Positions 24,127-33,722 are shown, counted from the stretch's first letter. The stretch is 64,000 bases of DNA from Candidatus Saccharimonadota bacterium (GCA_017536895.1 JAFWCN010000005.1:85003-149002); one strand, 5' to 3'. The notes: generated by a model not told the origin, from the sequence alone. Numbers and translations: made by a program.

Positions 24127-24287
24127 TTACATAATCTATCTTGAAATAATTTGAAACTGCCCGATAAAAATTACAACAGTCACAGATGAGCGAAGAAACT
24201 GGTAATTTCTGAGCGAATCTGCCTGACCTGTTGTAATTTTTATGCGGCGCATGTTTCAATATCGAAAGATAGGTTATGTAATTAGCC
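24121..24287. repeat. 167-bp nested inverted repeat (family B, copy 3)
   Basis: Outer arms start GGCTAATTACATAA and match for about 21 of 22 bp. A middle TTGAAAC/GTTTCAA block and a perfect inner TAAAAATTACAACAG block follow, separated by unequal spacers. The centre contains GAGCGAAG and GAGCGAATC. The left arm includes the stop of the CBS gene and the right arm ends 23 bp before the aspS start. Confidence 0.8.
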
Positions 24288-24310
24288 AATCTTATGTTAT
24301 AATAACAGAT

Positions 24311-26110
24311 ATGAGAATTTTAGCAAATGAATTAAAGAACCATCTAGGCAAACAAGTAACCGTCGAAGGCTGGGTCAACTCTCGCCGCGATCACGGCGGA
24401 CTAATCTTCATTGACCTCCGCGACCACACCGGTATTATCCAACTCGTCGTCACACCTGAGACCAAGGATTCCTTCAAGCTCGCTGAATCTGTCCGTGATG
24501 AATTTGTTTTACAAGCTACCGGCAAAATGCGCGAGCGCGCCAAAGATTTAATCAACCCAAATATTCCAACCGGTACCATCGAGCTTGTTGTCGATGAGCT
24601 CACACTCCTCAATAAATCCGAACCTCTCCCAGTCAATACTCACGATGACGGCGAAAAATCTTCCGAAGAGCTAAGGCTTAAATATCGCTATCTCGACCTT
24701 CGTCGCCCTTCCATGCAAAATATCTTAAAGCGCCGCTCTGAGTTCTATCGTTTCATTCGCAATTATATGTATGACCACAACTTCACCGAAATCACCACCC
24801 CAATTCTTGCAAACTCCAGCCCCGAAGGCGCCCGTGATTTTCTTGTTCCATCAAGGTTGCACCCAGGAAAGTTTTATGCTCTCCCTCAAGCCCCACAGCA
24901 ATTCAAGCAACTCCTAATGGTTGGCGGAGTTAACAAATATTTCCAAATCGCTCCCTGCTTCCGCGATGAAGACCCTCGTGCCGACCGTCTATATGGCGAC
25001 TTTTATCAACTCGATATGGAAATGTCCTTCGTTGACGACGGCGAAATCGTCCGTCAAGAAATCGAGCCACTTTTTATCGAGCTTGCTACCAAATTCTCCA
25101 ACAAAAAGCTCGTCATTAATTCCAAACCCGCCAAAAAATTCCTAAAAAAGAATGAGATAATCCCTCGTCTCCCGTTCGACTTCGCAATGGAAACTTACGG
25201 CGTTGACAAACCCGACCTTCGCTACGGCATGGAATTAATCGAGCTCACCGAAGTATTCAAAGATACCGATTTCAAAGTCTTCAAACAACCTTGCGTCAAA
25301 GCAATTAAAGTCGAAAATGGTGCTTCCCTTACTCGCCGCGAAATCGACGAGTTTACCGAAGAAGCCCGTAAACTCGGCGCTGGCGGTCTCGCCTATATAC
25401 TATATACAGACGAAGGCGCCAAATCCCCCATCCTCAAATTCATGAGCGAATCAGAGATCGAAGGTGTCAAGAAACTCACTGGCGCTAAAAAAGGCGACGC
25501 TGTCTTCTTCGGTGCCGACGAACGCGCCAAAGTCAACAAAGTCCTAGGCCAGCTTCGCATCAGCTTTGCCAACCACTTTAATCTCAAGAATCCTAACGAA
25601 GTCGCCTATGCTTGGATTATCGACTTCCCATTCTACGAATGGGACGATCGAAACAACAAACTCGACTTCGGCCACAACCCCTTCAGCATGCCAATCGGCG
25701 GCCTTAAGGCCTTAGAGGAAGCCAAAACTGACAATGACAAGCTGAACCTCAAAGCCGACCAATATGACATGGTGATGAACGGCTTCGAAGTCTGTTCTGG
25801 CGCTGTCCGTAACTATAACCCTGAAATCATGTACAAGGTATTTAATATCCTAGGCTACAACAATGAATATGTCGAATCTCGCTTCGGCGGTATGTTAAAT
25901 GCTTTCAAGTTCGGCGCTCCGCCGCATGCTGGTTGTGCTCCAGGTCTTGATCGTATCTTCATGGTCCTCGAAAACCAAGACAACATCCGCGACATCGTCG
26001 CTTTTCCTAAGAACGGTAACGGCGTCGATCTTATGATGGATTCTCCATCCGTCGTCGATCAACAACAGCTCGACGAGTCTCACCTCGCCATCGTCGAAGA
26101 GGACGATTAA
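24311..26110 (+). CDS. aspS: Aspartyl-tRNA synthetase
   Basis: The 599-residue class II synthetase has an N-terminal OB-fold (VTVEGWVNSRRDHGGLIFID), motif 2 region (FRDEDPRADRLYGDFYQLD), a bacterial GAD insertion domain around 290-400 and motif 3 (GCAPGLDRIFMVL). It charges tRNA-Asp; discrimination from AspRS/AsnRS was not resolved. I chose ATG 24311 because TATAAT ends 7 nt before it; a longer frame from 24242 begins inside the inverted repeat. Confidence 0.95.
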   Translation: MRILANELKNHLGKQVTVEGWVNSRRDHGGLIFIDLRDHTGIIQLVVTPETKDSFKLAESVRDEFVLQATGKMRERAKDLINPNIPTGTIELVVDELTLLNKSEPLPVNTHDDGEKSSEELRLKYRYLDLRRPSMQNILKRRSEFYRFIRNYMYDHNFTEITTPILANSSPEGARDFLVPSRLHPGKFYALPQAPQQFKQLLMVGGVNKYFQIAPCFRDEDPRADRLYGDFYQLDMEMSFVDDGEIVRQEIEPLFIELATKFSNKKLVINSKPAKKFLKKNEIIPRLPFDFAMETYGVDKPDLRYGMELIELTEVFKDTDFKVFKQPCVKAIKVENGASLTRREIDEFTEEARKLGAGGLAYILYTDEGAKSPILKFMSESEIEGVKKLTGAKKGDAVFFGADERAKVNKVLGQLRISFANHFNLKNPNEVAYAWIIDFPFYEWDDRNNKLDFGHNPFSMPIGGLKALEEAKTDNDKLNLKADQYDMVMNGFEVCSGAVRNYNPEIMYKVFNILGYNNEYVESRFGGMLNAFKFGAPPHAGCAPGLDRIFMVLENQDNIRDIVAFPKNGNGVDLMMDSPSVVDQQQLDESHLAIVEEDD

Positions 26111-26150
26111 CCAGCATATAGCCCATACATATAATATATAGTGTCATTTT

Positions 26151-26169
26151 TGTATTACACTGTAATACA
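26151..26169. promoter_or_regulatory. 19-bp perfect palindrome upstream of MMPL operon
   Basis: TGTATTACACTGTAATACA has 8-bp arms and a 3-bp centre. It ends 17 bp before the -35 (TTTACT 26187-26192) of a promoter whose TATAAT is at 26210-26215. The position and symmetry suit an operator for a dimeric regulator. No regulator gene is adjacent. Confidence 0.5.
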
Positions 26170-26225
26170 CTAACTAGCATAACCTTTTTACTTTTTCCCC
26201 CTTTAGGAGTATAATTATAGTCCAC

Positions 26226-28301
26226 ATGGGAAGAATCATCGTTAAATACCGTAAAATAATTTTGGCACTCGCCGCTCTTTTGCTTATACCCGCAATCATT
26301 GGCTTTTTGAATACCAAAGTCAATTACGATATGCTAAATTATCTTCCTGATAGTATGGATACCGTCAAAGGTCAAAAAGCCCTCCTCGATGAATTCGGCA
26401 AAGGTGCTTTTACTATGGTTATCACTGAAGACTTGAATAATGAACAAATCGCAAGTCTCGAACAGGACCTCAAGACTGTCCCTCATGTCACTACAGTTCT
26501 CGGTCTTGGCACTCTCGAAAATAGCAACCTCCCCGCCGAAATCTTGCCAAGTAGCATCTATGACACCTTCAAGAAAGGCAATGAATCCTTAATTGCCGTC
26601 TTCCTCGATACTTCCACCTCCGCCGACGAGACCATTCATGCCATCAAAGAGATTCGCCAAAAAGTCGATAGCCATGCCTACGTCTCTGGTATGTCTGCCT
26701 TTGTCACCGATCTTCGCAACCTCAGCGAATCAGAACAAATCTATTACATCATCATCGGTGTCATTCTTGCTCTTATTGTTATGTTTGCTTCACTCGACAA
26801 CTGGCTTGCTCCACTACTATTTCTAATCAGCATCGGTGTTATGGTTCTCTACAACCTCGGCACCAACATTTTTCTTGGTCAAATCTCCTACCTCACCAAA
26901 GCTCTCTCTGCCGTCTTGCAGCTCGCTGTCACTATGGATTACTCCATCTTCCTCTGGCACTCCTACCGCGAGCATCTAGAACAAACCAAAAACCCCGAAA
27001 AATCTATGGCCTTCGCCATCAAAGCCACCTTAAGTTCCGTCATTGGCTCATCTGCTACTACCGTCGCTGGCTTTGTTGCACTTTGCTTCATGACCTTTAC
27101 CCTAGGCCTCGACCTTGGTCTCGTCATGGCCAAAGGCGTCATTCTTGGCGTTATTGGTTCTGTTACTATTCTCCCAGCCCTCATCCTCACCTTCAACAAA
27201 GCCCTCATCAAGCTCGACCACAAATCCATCCTCGGCACTTTTGACAAAACCGCCAAATTCATCATCAACATTTTCCCAGTTTTCATTATCGCCTTTATTG
27301 CCATCATTCCACCTTTCCTTTACGGTTATCAACAAACCAATCAAAACGTCTATTATGACATCTCTCGTTCTCTTCCATCTGACATGGATTTTGCCGTTGC
27401 TAATAAAAAACTCACCGAGAACTTCGGTCTCTCCAACGTTCACATGATTCTCACCGATGCTAATCTCGATACCAACAAAGCCATCGATCTCACTAACGAC
27501 CTCAAAAACATCGAAGGTATCAAATCAGTCTTAAATCTCGAATCTGTTATCGGCGACCAAATTCCTGCCGAAATACTCCCCGAATCAATCGTAAACCTCA
27601 CCAAATCCGACCAGCATGAATTAACCCTAGCCGTTTCCGAATACAAAACTGCCTCCCCCGAAATGACCACCCAAATTGATGAACTCCAAAACACTATCAA
27701 AAAGTATGACGAGACTGCCTTCCTCGTCGGCGAAGCCAGTCTTACTCAAGACATGATCGACCTTACTTCTCACGATTTCCAAGTTGTCAACACTATTTCT
27801 ATCATTGCAATCTTCATCATTATTGCGCTTGTCACAAACAGTATTTCCCTACCGGTTATCTTAATTGCTGTCATCGAATCTGCAATTTTCATTAATCTCG
27901 GCCTACCATTTTATACCGGCACCGAACTATCCTTCATTACACCAATTTGTATCAGCACCATCCAGCTAGGCGCTACCGTCGATTATGCTATTCTCTTAAC
28001 TACTCGCTACAAACGCGAACGTCTAAATGGCCGAGATAGTAAAAAAGCCGCTTTCATCGCCGTCAAAACCTCCCTCCCATCCATCATTGTTTCCGGCGCC
28101 GTTCTCTTTGCAGCTACCATCGGCGTCGCTATCTATTCAAGAGCCGACATGATTTCCTCTATGTGTATGCTCATGGCACGTGGCGCCATCATCAGCATCA
28201 TCCTCGTCCCGACCATCCTACCTTCTCTTCTCATCTTTGCTGATCCCCTCATTATTCGCACAACCTTAGGTATGAAAAAGTTAACGAAAGGAACTAAATG
28301 A
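26226..28301 (+). CDS. MMPL/RND-family membrane transporter
   Basis: The 691-residue protein has about 12 membrane helices in two MMPL repeats, each with a large external loop after the first helix (NYDMLNYLPDSMDTVKG; SRSLPSDMDFAVANK). TMDYSIFLWHSYREH and GATVDYAILLTTRYK carry the intramembrane Asp-Tyr typical of proton-driven RND exporters. It resembles YdfJ-type lipid or small-molecule exporters. It overlaps the downstream YhgE-like gene as ATGA, suggesting a shared complex. Confidence 0.85.
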   Translation: MGRIIVKYRKIILALAALLLIPAIIGFLNTKVNYDMLNYLPDSMDTVKGQKALLDEFGKGAFTMVITEDLNNEQIASLEQDLKTVPHVTTVLGLGTLENSNLPAEILPSSIYDTFKKGNESLIAVFLDTSTSADETIHAIKEIRQKVDSHAYVSGMSAFVTDLRNLSESEQIYYIIIGVILALIVMFASLDNWLAPLLFLISIGVMVLYNLGTNIFLGQISYLTKALSAVLQLAVTMDYSIFLWHSYREHLEQTKNPEKSMAFAIKATLSSVIGSSATTVAGFVALCFMTFTLGLDLGLVMAKGVILGVIGSVTILPALILTFNKALIKLDHKSILGTFDKTAKFIINIFPVFIIAFIAIIPPFLYGYQQTNQNVYYDISRSLPSDMDFAVANKKLTENFGLSNVHMILTDANLDTNKAIDLTNDLKNIEGIKSVLNLESVIGDQIPAEILPESIVNLTKSDQHELTLAVSEYKTASPEMTTQIDELQNTIKKYDETAFLVGEASLTQDMIDLTSHDFQVVNTISIIAIFIIIALVTNSISLPVILIAVIESAIFINLGLPFYTGTELSFITPICISTIQLGATVDYAILLTTRYKRERLNGRDSKKAAFIAVKTSLPSIIVSGAVLFAATIGVAIYSRADMISSMCMLMARGAIISIILVPTILPSLLIFADPLIIRTTLGMKKLTKGTK

Positions 28302-29740
28302 AAAAACCATTAATCTATACTCTCGCTCTTGCAGCGCTCATCATATCAACCGGCTTCACCGCCATCTTTAGCAGTTTTGCCACAACCGAGCAAAACCCAT
28401 CAAACACACTTATCGCTCCAAGTAGCGACCTAGCTGATAATTCCTCTTCCACTTCTCTCCAGAAAAACGAAAATGTTTACGTTATCACTAATTCAGATGG
28501 TTCCCTAAATAAATCTTTCATCAACAACACAATTAATACTAGTTCCGAATCAATTCCAATTGAAGCTTCAATCACCTATAATTTAGATGGGAGCGAAATC
28601 AAAGCCGAAGATTTAATTAATAAATCTGGTCACGTCAAAATCACCTACAAATTCACCGCAACTAAATCCTATCAAGGAAAACTAATACCCTTCCTCACCG
28701 TCACCGGTCTCGACCTCGACGGCACCAAATTCAAAAACATCAAAATCAACCACGGCAAAATCATTTCTGAATCCGACAATACTTTACTCGCCGGCTACAC
28801 CTTCGCTGGTCTAAATGAGAATCTTAATACCGATATGCTTTCTGACTCTTTCACTGTCGAAGCCGACGTCACCAGTTTTGAGCTTCCCGATACCTACACT
28901 TTTGCCACCAACGAACTCTTCGCCGAAATTGACACCACCAAACTTACTTCCGTTGATAGCATTATTAACTCCATCAACGACCTAGGTTCTGCTTTCGACC
29001 AAATTCTCGCCGGTTCCGCCGAACTCACCAAAGGTAGTACCGATCTAGCTACTGGAGCTCAAAAACTCGCTACTGGTGCTAACGATCTAGCAACCGGCGC
29101 CAATCATTTAGCCGGCGGAATCACCTTATTAGACACCAAAGTAAACGAATTCACTCCAAAGCTCCAGCAACTCGCTACCACTCTCTCCACTCTTTCAGCC
29201 AAAAGCACTGCGATTCATCAAGGCGTTCAAGGCACCTTCACTGGTCTTTTAAATACTCTCCAAAACGTCGCCGAAAGTACCACAGATAAAACAACCAAAG
29301 CCACTTTGAACCAAATCATTGCATCATATAATACCAGTCTTCCAGAGCTTTATACATCACTCGGAACCTACACTGGCACAGTAGATCAAATCGCCTCAGC
29401 CACCGCCAGCATGGATACCACCGAATTAACTACCGGCATCGCTACCCTCAAATCAGGCGCTAATGATTTAGCTAGTGGCGCAAATCAACTTGCCACTGGA
29501 GCTAACGACCTAGCAACCGGCGCCAATCAGCTTTCCGCCGGCATGAGCACCTTAAACGATGGCTTAAACACTTTCAAACAACAAGGTCTAAACAAACTCA
29601 TCAACTTTGCAAATCATGATTTAAACTCCTTCACCAACAATCTCCGCTCCACCGTTAACGCTGCAAATTCATATCATCATTACAGCAACTCTAACGCCAA
29701 TTCCGTTAAATTCGTCTTCAAAACCCCAGCCCTACACTAA
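28298..29740 (+). CDS. Secreted YhgE-like protein with LAxGAxxLAxG repeats
   Basis: An N-terminal signal or anchor (residues 5-30) is followed by a beta-rich domain. Two blocks of heptad-like repeats follow (GAQKLATGANDLATGANHLA; GANQLATGANDLATGANQLS), the signature of YhgE/Pip-type and MMPL-linked proteins. The repeats form a long extracellular alpha-helical rod. No C-terminal membrane helices are present, unlike full YhgE, so it may depend on the overlapping MMPL protein. Confidence 0.7.
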   Translation: MKKPLIYTLALAALIISTGFTAIFSSFATTEQNPSNTLIAPSSDLADNSSSTSLQKNENVYVITNSDGSLNKSFINNTINTSSESIPIEASITYNLDGSEIKAEDLINKSGHVKITYKFTATKSYQGKLIPFLTVTGLDLDGTKFKNIKINHGKIISESDNTLLAGYTFAGLNENLNTDMLSDSFTVEADVTSFELPDTYTFATNELFAEIDTTKLTSVDSIINSINDLGSAFDQILAGSAELTKGSTDLATGAQKLATGANDLATGANHLAGGITLLDTKVNEFTPKLQQLATTLSTLSAKSTAIHQGVQGTFTGLLNTLQNVAESTTDKTTKATLNQIIASYNTSLPELYTSLGTYTGTVDQIASATASMDTTELTTGIATLKSGANDLASGANQLATGANDLATGANQLSAGMSTLNDGLNTFKQQGLNKLINFANHDLNSFTNNLRSTVNAANSYHHYSNSNANSVKFVFKTPALH

Positions 29741-29824
29741 GATTCTCTAATTGCTTATTCTCACTAAAGAGGGCTAATTCAAGCAGAAAAATATGATATA
29801 ATTAAGGCAATAAGGAGGAACACC

Positions 29825-30019
29825 ATGCAACCAAACACCATAGAATACGATTTTACAGCAGCGATCGTAGAGGCAATGCCAGAGGAGGGGCTTCAAGAGC
29901 TAAACGAATTAATCAAAAACAATGAAATAACTGAGAGCAAACTAGATGCTCTACTAGAAAAATACCATATTGACAAAATCGCAATAATGCAAGAATTACA
30001 AAAGGAGCATCAAAAATGA
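29825..30019 (+). CDS. Small acidic helical protein, unknown function
   Basis: This 64-residue protein is mostly helical (GLQELNELIKNNEITESKLD). A TATAAT near 29796 and a strong AAGGAGG precede it, so the mRNA has a leader. It overlaps the next gene by 4 nt (ATGA). No family is recognised. Confidence 0.65.
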   Translation: MQPNTIEYDFTAAIVEAMPEEGLQELNELIKNNEITESKLDALLEKYHIDKIAIMQELQKEHQK

Positions 30020-30735
30020 GTGAGTTCGAGCCCAAAGACAATTCAAACAACTACGACAGGTGGAACGAAGTTGAAGCCATGGCGAATAATTACAATAGAT
30101 CCGTTAAAATAGATAATAAAGAACGCGCAGAACAAAACCGACGAACGATGGAATCAATCGTAAAAGATAAAAAAGCCTCTGGATCCTTCAGAAAAATTGC
30201 CTCCAGCGTTGCCATCACACTAATGCTAACTACTGCAGGAGCCATAATGGGCATCACAGCTGGAAATGTTGTTGCAGAACAAGCAAAAGCAGAACAACTA
30301 GACAAAGTTACACATAATATCACAGCTTTTATTGATGATAATGGTGAAAACAAACCATGGAAGATCTATACCCAACCTATAGGTGATGATGATGCAATAC
30401 ACAATGAAAAAAAGATCTATCACGACAATATTCATTGTGACACTGATGATAAAGCAGTACTTTCTGAACAACTCGAAGCCACTCTTCCAGAACTCGAGTT
30501 AGAAAAATCAAAAGGCATCGCAGTGGAATGGATGAATGGAGATAGTGTATATACAGCATACGATGTAGACTGCGACGGTAGTTGGAATATAGTTACTCGC
30601 ACCGATGTCAACACTGCTTGGGATCAAGGACCCTACTTCATAAAAGACGACAAATCCGGAGAAGAAATTCCAAGTTCTTGGTCAACCATGACTGGCGTCG
30701 AACAATACTTTGCCGAAAAGGCTGAGTCCGAATAA
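30016..30735 (+). CDS. Single-pass membrane protein, unknown function
   Basis: The 239-residue protein has an N-terminal cytoplasmic part (about 55 residues, charged) and one membrane helix (IASSVAITLMLTTAGAIMGI). The C-terminal domain is acidic and has two cysteines. No family is recognised. It is in a two-gene operon with the preceding small protein and ends at a strong terminator. Confidence 0.65.
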   Translation: MSEFEPKDNSNNYDRWNEVEAMANNYNRSVKIDNKERAEQNRRTMESIVKDKKASGSFRKIASSVAITLMLTTAGAIMGITAGNVVAEQAKAEQLDKVTHNITAFIDDNGENKPWKIYTQPIGDDDAIHNEKKIYHDNIHCDTDDKAVLSEQLEATLPELELEKSKGIAVEWMNGDSVYTAYDVDCDGSWNIVTRTDVNTAWDQGPYFIKDDKSGEEIPSSWSTMTGVEQYFAEKAESE

Positions 30736-30761
30736 ACAAGCTATATTAAGCTAGATCATAA

Positions 30762-30790
30762 AAGAATCCTACACTTCGTGTAGGATTCTT
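30762..30790. terminator. Rho-independent terminator
   Basis: AAGAATCCTACAC and GTGTAGGATTCTT form a perfect 13-bp stem with a 3-nt loop. It lies between the upstream membrane-protein gene and the convergent tRNA-Arg and can serve both. Confidence 0.8.
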
Positions 30791-30802
30791 GACTTTGCAA
30801 AC

Positions 30803-30877
30803 TGGCGAGGCCGGCTGGAATCGAACCAGCATTGTATCCTTAGAGGGGATATGTCCTATCCGTTGAACGACGGCCCC
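30803..30877 (-). tRNA. tRNA-Arg (TCT), with C33
   Basis: The 75-nt cloverleaf with encoded CCA has acceptor GGGGCCG against CGGCCTC and T-arm GCTGG-TTCGATT-CCAGC. The anticodon arm is TATCC-CCTCTAA-GGATA, giving anticodon TCT (AGA codons). Position 33 is C rather than the near-universal U. The variable loop is 4 nt. Confidence 0.8.
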
Positions 30878-30899
30878 GAATAGTAATATATATTATACC

Positions 30900-31649
30900 C
30901 TATTCTTCAGGTTTTCGCAACTTATAGTAAATCGACGGCGCAAACCTAATTGGTGCCAACGCTTTCTGCGCCTTATCTTCCATCTTTACTAAGCTCTTCG
31001 TGCCAAACATCTTTTTTAGTGTTCCACTTCTAAAGTTAGACACCGAAAGCACCTTCTCGCACTTAAACCCAACTTTTTCAAAAATCTCTTCCACATATTT
31101 TGGATGATAATTATAAAACCCATCCTTTGATATTTCTTTATAATTTGCCACCGTATGATCAAACGGATTGACTTTTGATTTTCTTGTCACAAATCTTACC
31201 ATCTTCGGCAAAGTCCGCTTATTTGCAACTTCAATTACTGCTACCCCACCCGGCTTCAATACGCGATATAGCTCTTTAAGTGCCCTGTCCATATATTTCA
31301 AATGATGCGTCACTCTCACCATCATTAATCCATCCAATTCATCATCCTTAAAAGGCAACTTATAAATATCCCCAGCTCGAGTCTCGATTTTGTCTCCGTA
31401 AATATCTTTAGCCTGTTTTAATTCCGTTTTTGAATAATCAAATATAATTACTTTGTGTGCTCTTTTCAAATACTCGTTTGCAAGCCTTCCGTATCCTCCA
31501 CCAATATCTGCAAACTTATTCATTCGTTTCGGGAGTAGTTTTCGAATCGCCATTCGGTCAGCTTGATCTTCATATTCTCGATCGGCATCTTCCCAAAAAA
31601 TTTTCTTATAGTCATAGCCATTATAATCTGAAACAATTTTTTCACTCAT
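30900..31649 (-). CDS. SAM-dependent methyltransferase
   Basis: This is a class I methyltransferase: motif I FADIGGGYGRLANEYL near residue 50, acidic FDYS, then LPFKDDELDGLMMVRVTHHL and ELYRVLKPGGVAVIE, as in the Methyltransf_11/UbiE group. Substrate is unknown. A TATAAT ends 8 nt before the ATG, suggesting a leaderless or nearly leaderless mRNA. It lies 9 bp downstream of pilB and may also be read through from it. Confidence 0.8.
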   Translation of the reverse strand: MSEKIVSDYNGYDYKKIFWEDADREYEDQADRMAIRKLLPKRMNKFADIGGGYGRLANEYLKRAHKVIIFDYSKTELKQAKDIYGDKIETRAGDIYKLPFKDDELDGLMMVRVTHHLKYMDRALKELYRVLKPGGVAVIEVANKRTLPKMVRFVTRKSKVNPFDHTVANYKEISKDGFYNYHPKYVEEIFEKVGFKCEKVLSVSNFRSGTLKKMFGTKSLVKMEDKAQKALAPIRFAPSIYYKLRKPEE

Positions 31650-31658
31650 ATTTATATA

Positions 31659-33281
31659 TTATATCACACGTGACACTTCTTCCAAAGTCGTTTCACCTCT
31701 AAGTACTGCAAGTACACCCTTTTGTTCCAAAGTCAACATACCACCTGCTCGAGCAGTTTTTTCAATCGCATCTGTATTAATATCCGCCACATCTCCTCGA
31801 ATAAACGCTTGAATATCTTCTGATACCACCAATTGCTCCATTATCACAGTTCGGCCATCATAGCCAAACGGATAATCTTCCGTCACTACTGGGTCGTACA
31901 ATTTAATATCATCCAAATTCACGCCCGACAATGCTTCCTGTGAAACACCCTCCAGAACCTCACGAATATATTTCGCTTCCGATTCCGTTGCCGGTCGTTC
32001 TTTCTTCGACGAAGCTAGTTTTCTTACCAATCTCTGTGCAACTAACAGCCTAATTGACGATGAGAAAATCGGATTTACTCCAATCAAGTCAATCATTCTT
32101 GAAAATGCTGCCGAAGTAGAATTTGCGTGGAACGATGAAAGCACCAAGTGTCCCGTAATCGAAGCCTGGATTGCCGTCTTTGCCGTATCAGCATCACGAA
32201 TCTCACCGACCATCACTACGTCCGGATCTAGACGAAGCACCGATCTAAGCCCTTCCGCGAATGAACCACCGTCATTTGTGTGAATCGGAATCTGCGATAT
32301 TCCCGTAATTCCATACTCAATCGGATCCTCCAAAGTGATAATTTTTCGGTCCGAAGTGTTAAGCGCGTTTAGCATAGAATAGAGAGTTGTCGATTTACCA
32401 GAACCCGTCGGCCCTACCATTAGCACCAAACCTCTTGGATGCGAAATTACATCATTAATTTCCGCACGCTCCTCTTCCGACAAGCCCAAAAGGTCTAGGT
32501 TCAGCAAAGACTCATCAAAATTAAATAACCGGAGCACCGCATCCTGTCCATACATCGTCGGCACTGTTTCCACACGAATATTGAGTAGGTGTGTCGCTCC
32601 ATCACGATGTATCTCCTTTTGCATGTGTCCCGACTGTGGCTTATTTGATGCCATTGACACATTTGCTCTAGATGATAATTCACCCATAAAAATTCGGTAT
32701 CTATCTCTATCAATATTCGCCACTGGGTGCAAAATACCATCCACCCTCATCCGAATTCTTATCTCTTCCCGCAAATTTTCAATATGAATATCCGAAGCCT
32801 CAAGTTTATCTGCCTGATCGATTAGAAAATCAAAAACCTTTTCCGTTGAAACTTCAGCTAAAGTTTTAGAAACCGACGCAATCGTCTCCGAATCACCTTC
32901 CCCCGCAATTTTAATATCATCATAATGAACCTGTTTTGGCGGGTCGTATCGGAGCATGAACACTTTATACGCCGAGCCAGAAATCAAGAAAAAGTCTGTT
33001 CTTTCGCCCTCGTCCGTATACTCCTGACGCATTCTGTCAATCAAAGAGCGTGGTGTTTGGCTCGTCACCATGAACTGATAATGCTCTTCCCCACCTCCCT
33101 TTTGCAATGGCAAAATATAATCCTGATGCATTTGCTTAACATCTAACAAATCCTTCACCAAAGGAATTTCATTCTCAAATTCTCTTGTATCTAAGTACGG
33201 CAACCCCAAAATTCGCGCTCGATTTCGCGTCGCCTCTTCTTCATTCTCTCGTCGTTTTAATTGCACCTCATCTTCATTCAT
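31659..33281 (-). CDS. pilB: Type IV pilus assembly ATPase PilB/GspE
   Basis: The 540-residue protein has Walker A GPTGSGKSTTLYSML, an Asp box (ITLEDPIEYGITGISQ), Walker B (RLDPDVVMVGEIRDADTAK) and His box (TGHLVLSSFHAN). These define secretion/assembly ATPases. The N-terminal region is short and the tetracysteine zinc motif is not present. It would power extension of the pili whose minor pilins are encoded at 18-21 kb and 46.7 kb; PilC/PilT are not in the window. TATAAT ends 7 nt before the ATG. Confidence 0.9.
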   Translation of the reverse strand: MNEDEVQLKRRENEEEATRNRARILGLPYLDTREFENEIPLVKDLLDVKQMHQDYILPLQKGGGEEHYQFMVTSQTPRSLIDRMRQEYTDEGERTDFFLISGSAYKVFMLRYDPPKQVHYDDIKIAGEGDSETIASVSKTLAEVSTEKVFDFLIDQADKLEASDIHIENLREEIRIRMRVDGILHPVANIDRDRYRIFMGELSSRANVSMASNKPQSGHMQKEIHRDGATHLLNIRVETVPTMYGQDAVLRLFNFDESLLNLDLLGLSEEERAEINDVISHPRGLVLMVGPTGSGKSTTLYSMLNALNTSDRKIITLEDPIEYGITGISQIPIHTNDGGSFAEGLRSVLRLDPDVVMVGEIRDADTAKTAIQASITGHLVLSSFHANSTSAAFSRMIDLIGVNPIFSSSIRLLVAQRLVRKLASSKKERPATESEAKYIREVLEGVSQEALSGVNLDDIKLYDPVVTEDYPFGYDGRTVIMEQLVVSEDIQAFIRGDVADINTDAIEKTARAGGMLTLEQKGVLAVLRGETTLEEVSRVI

Positions 33282-33299
33282 ATTTCATATTATAGCATA

Positions 33300-33330
33300 A
33301 ACATAAACATAATTAAATTATGTTTATGTT
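33300..33330. promoter_or_regulatory. 31-bp perfect palindrome between divergent promoters
   Basis: AACATAAACATAATT and its reverse complement flank a single A. It covers the -35 region of both pilB (minus TATAAT 33289-33294) and the plus gene at 33342 (TATAAT 33330-33335), touching the latter -10. It could be a shared operator. Confidence 0.6.
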
Positions 33331-33341
33331 ATAATAAGTTT

Positions 33342-33722
33342 ATGGCAATAACTGAAATGTTCCTGTGGTGGTATTCTTCCGGTTGGAAAGTTTTTGTCGG
33401 CAAACTAAAAACTGCTCTTTCAAGTATTACTGATTTCTTTTCCATGGGCTCGCTCGTTCGTACTCTTTTCAAACCCTACCGCCAAATCTCCGCTGAAACC
33501 GCAAGAGACGGCGCCTCTCTTGATATCAAATTTCACATGTTCTTAGATCGGCTCATCTCTCGCATCGTTGGTTTTTTCTCCCGTCTTACTCTTCTTCTTG
33601 TCGGCATCATTATTATTATATTCGGTGGCATTATTAGCTTTATTCTCGTCATTCTCTGGCCAATCATCCCGCTTCTTCCTATCGTCGGTATCGTTTTGAC
33701 TGCTATGGGGGTTGTTCTATGA
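33342..33722 (+). CDS. Small membrane protein upstream of Clp-like gene
   Basis: The 126-residue protein has an amphipathic N-terminus (MAITEMFLWWYSSGWKVFV) and two long C-terminal membrane helices (FFSRLTLLLVGIIIIIFGGI and the following one). I chose ATG 33342 because TATAAT ends 6 nt upstream. It overlaps the membrane-tethered Clp gene by 4 nt, so the two proteins may work together. Confidence 0.7.
   Translation: MAITEMFLWWYSSGWKVFVGKLKTALSSITDFFSMGSLVRTLFKPYRQISAETARDGASLDIKFHMFLDRLISRIVGFFSRLTLLLVGIIIIIFGGIISFILVILWPIIPLLPIVGIVLTAMGVVL

Noticed and set aside
24242..24310. Upstream extension of aspS
   Set aside because: It lies in the inverted repeat and upstream of the -10 box; homology begins at 24311.
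13986..28301. Alternative code with UGA read as an amino acid, as in some other CPR groups
   Set aside because: UGA acts as stop in several ATGA overlaps (13986, 28298, 20225) with sensible downstream starts.
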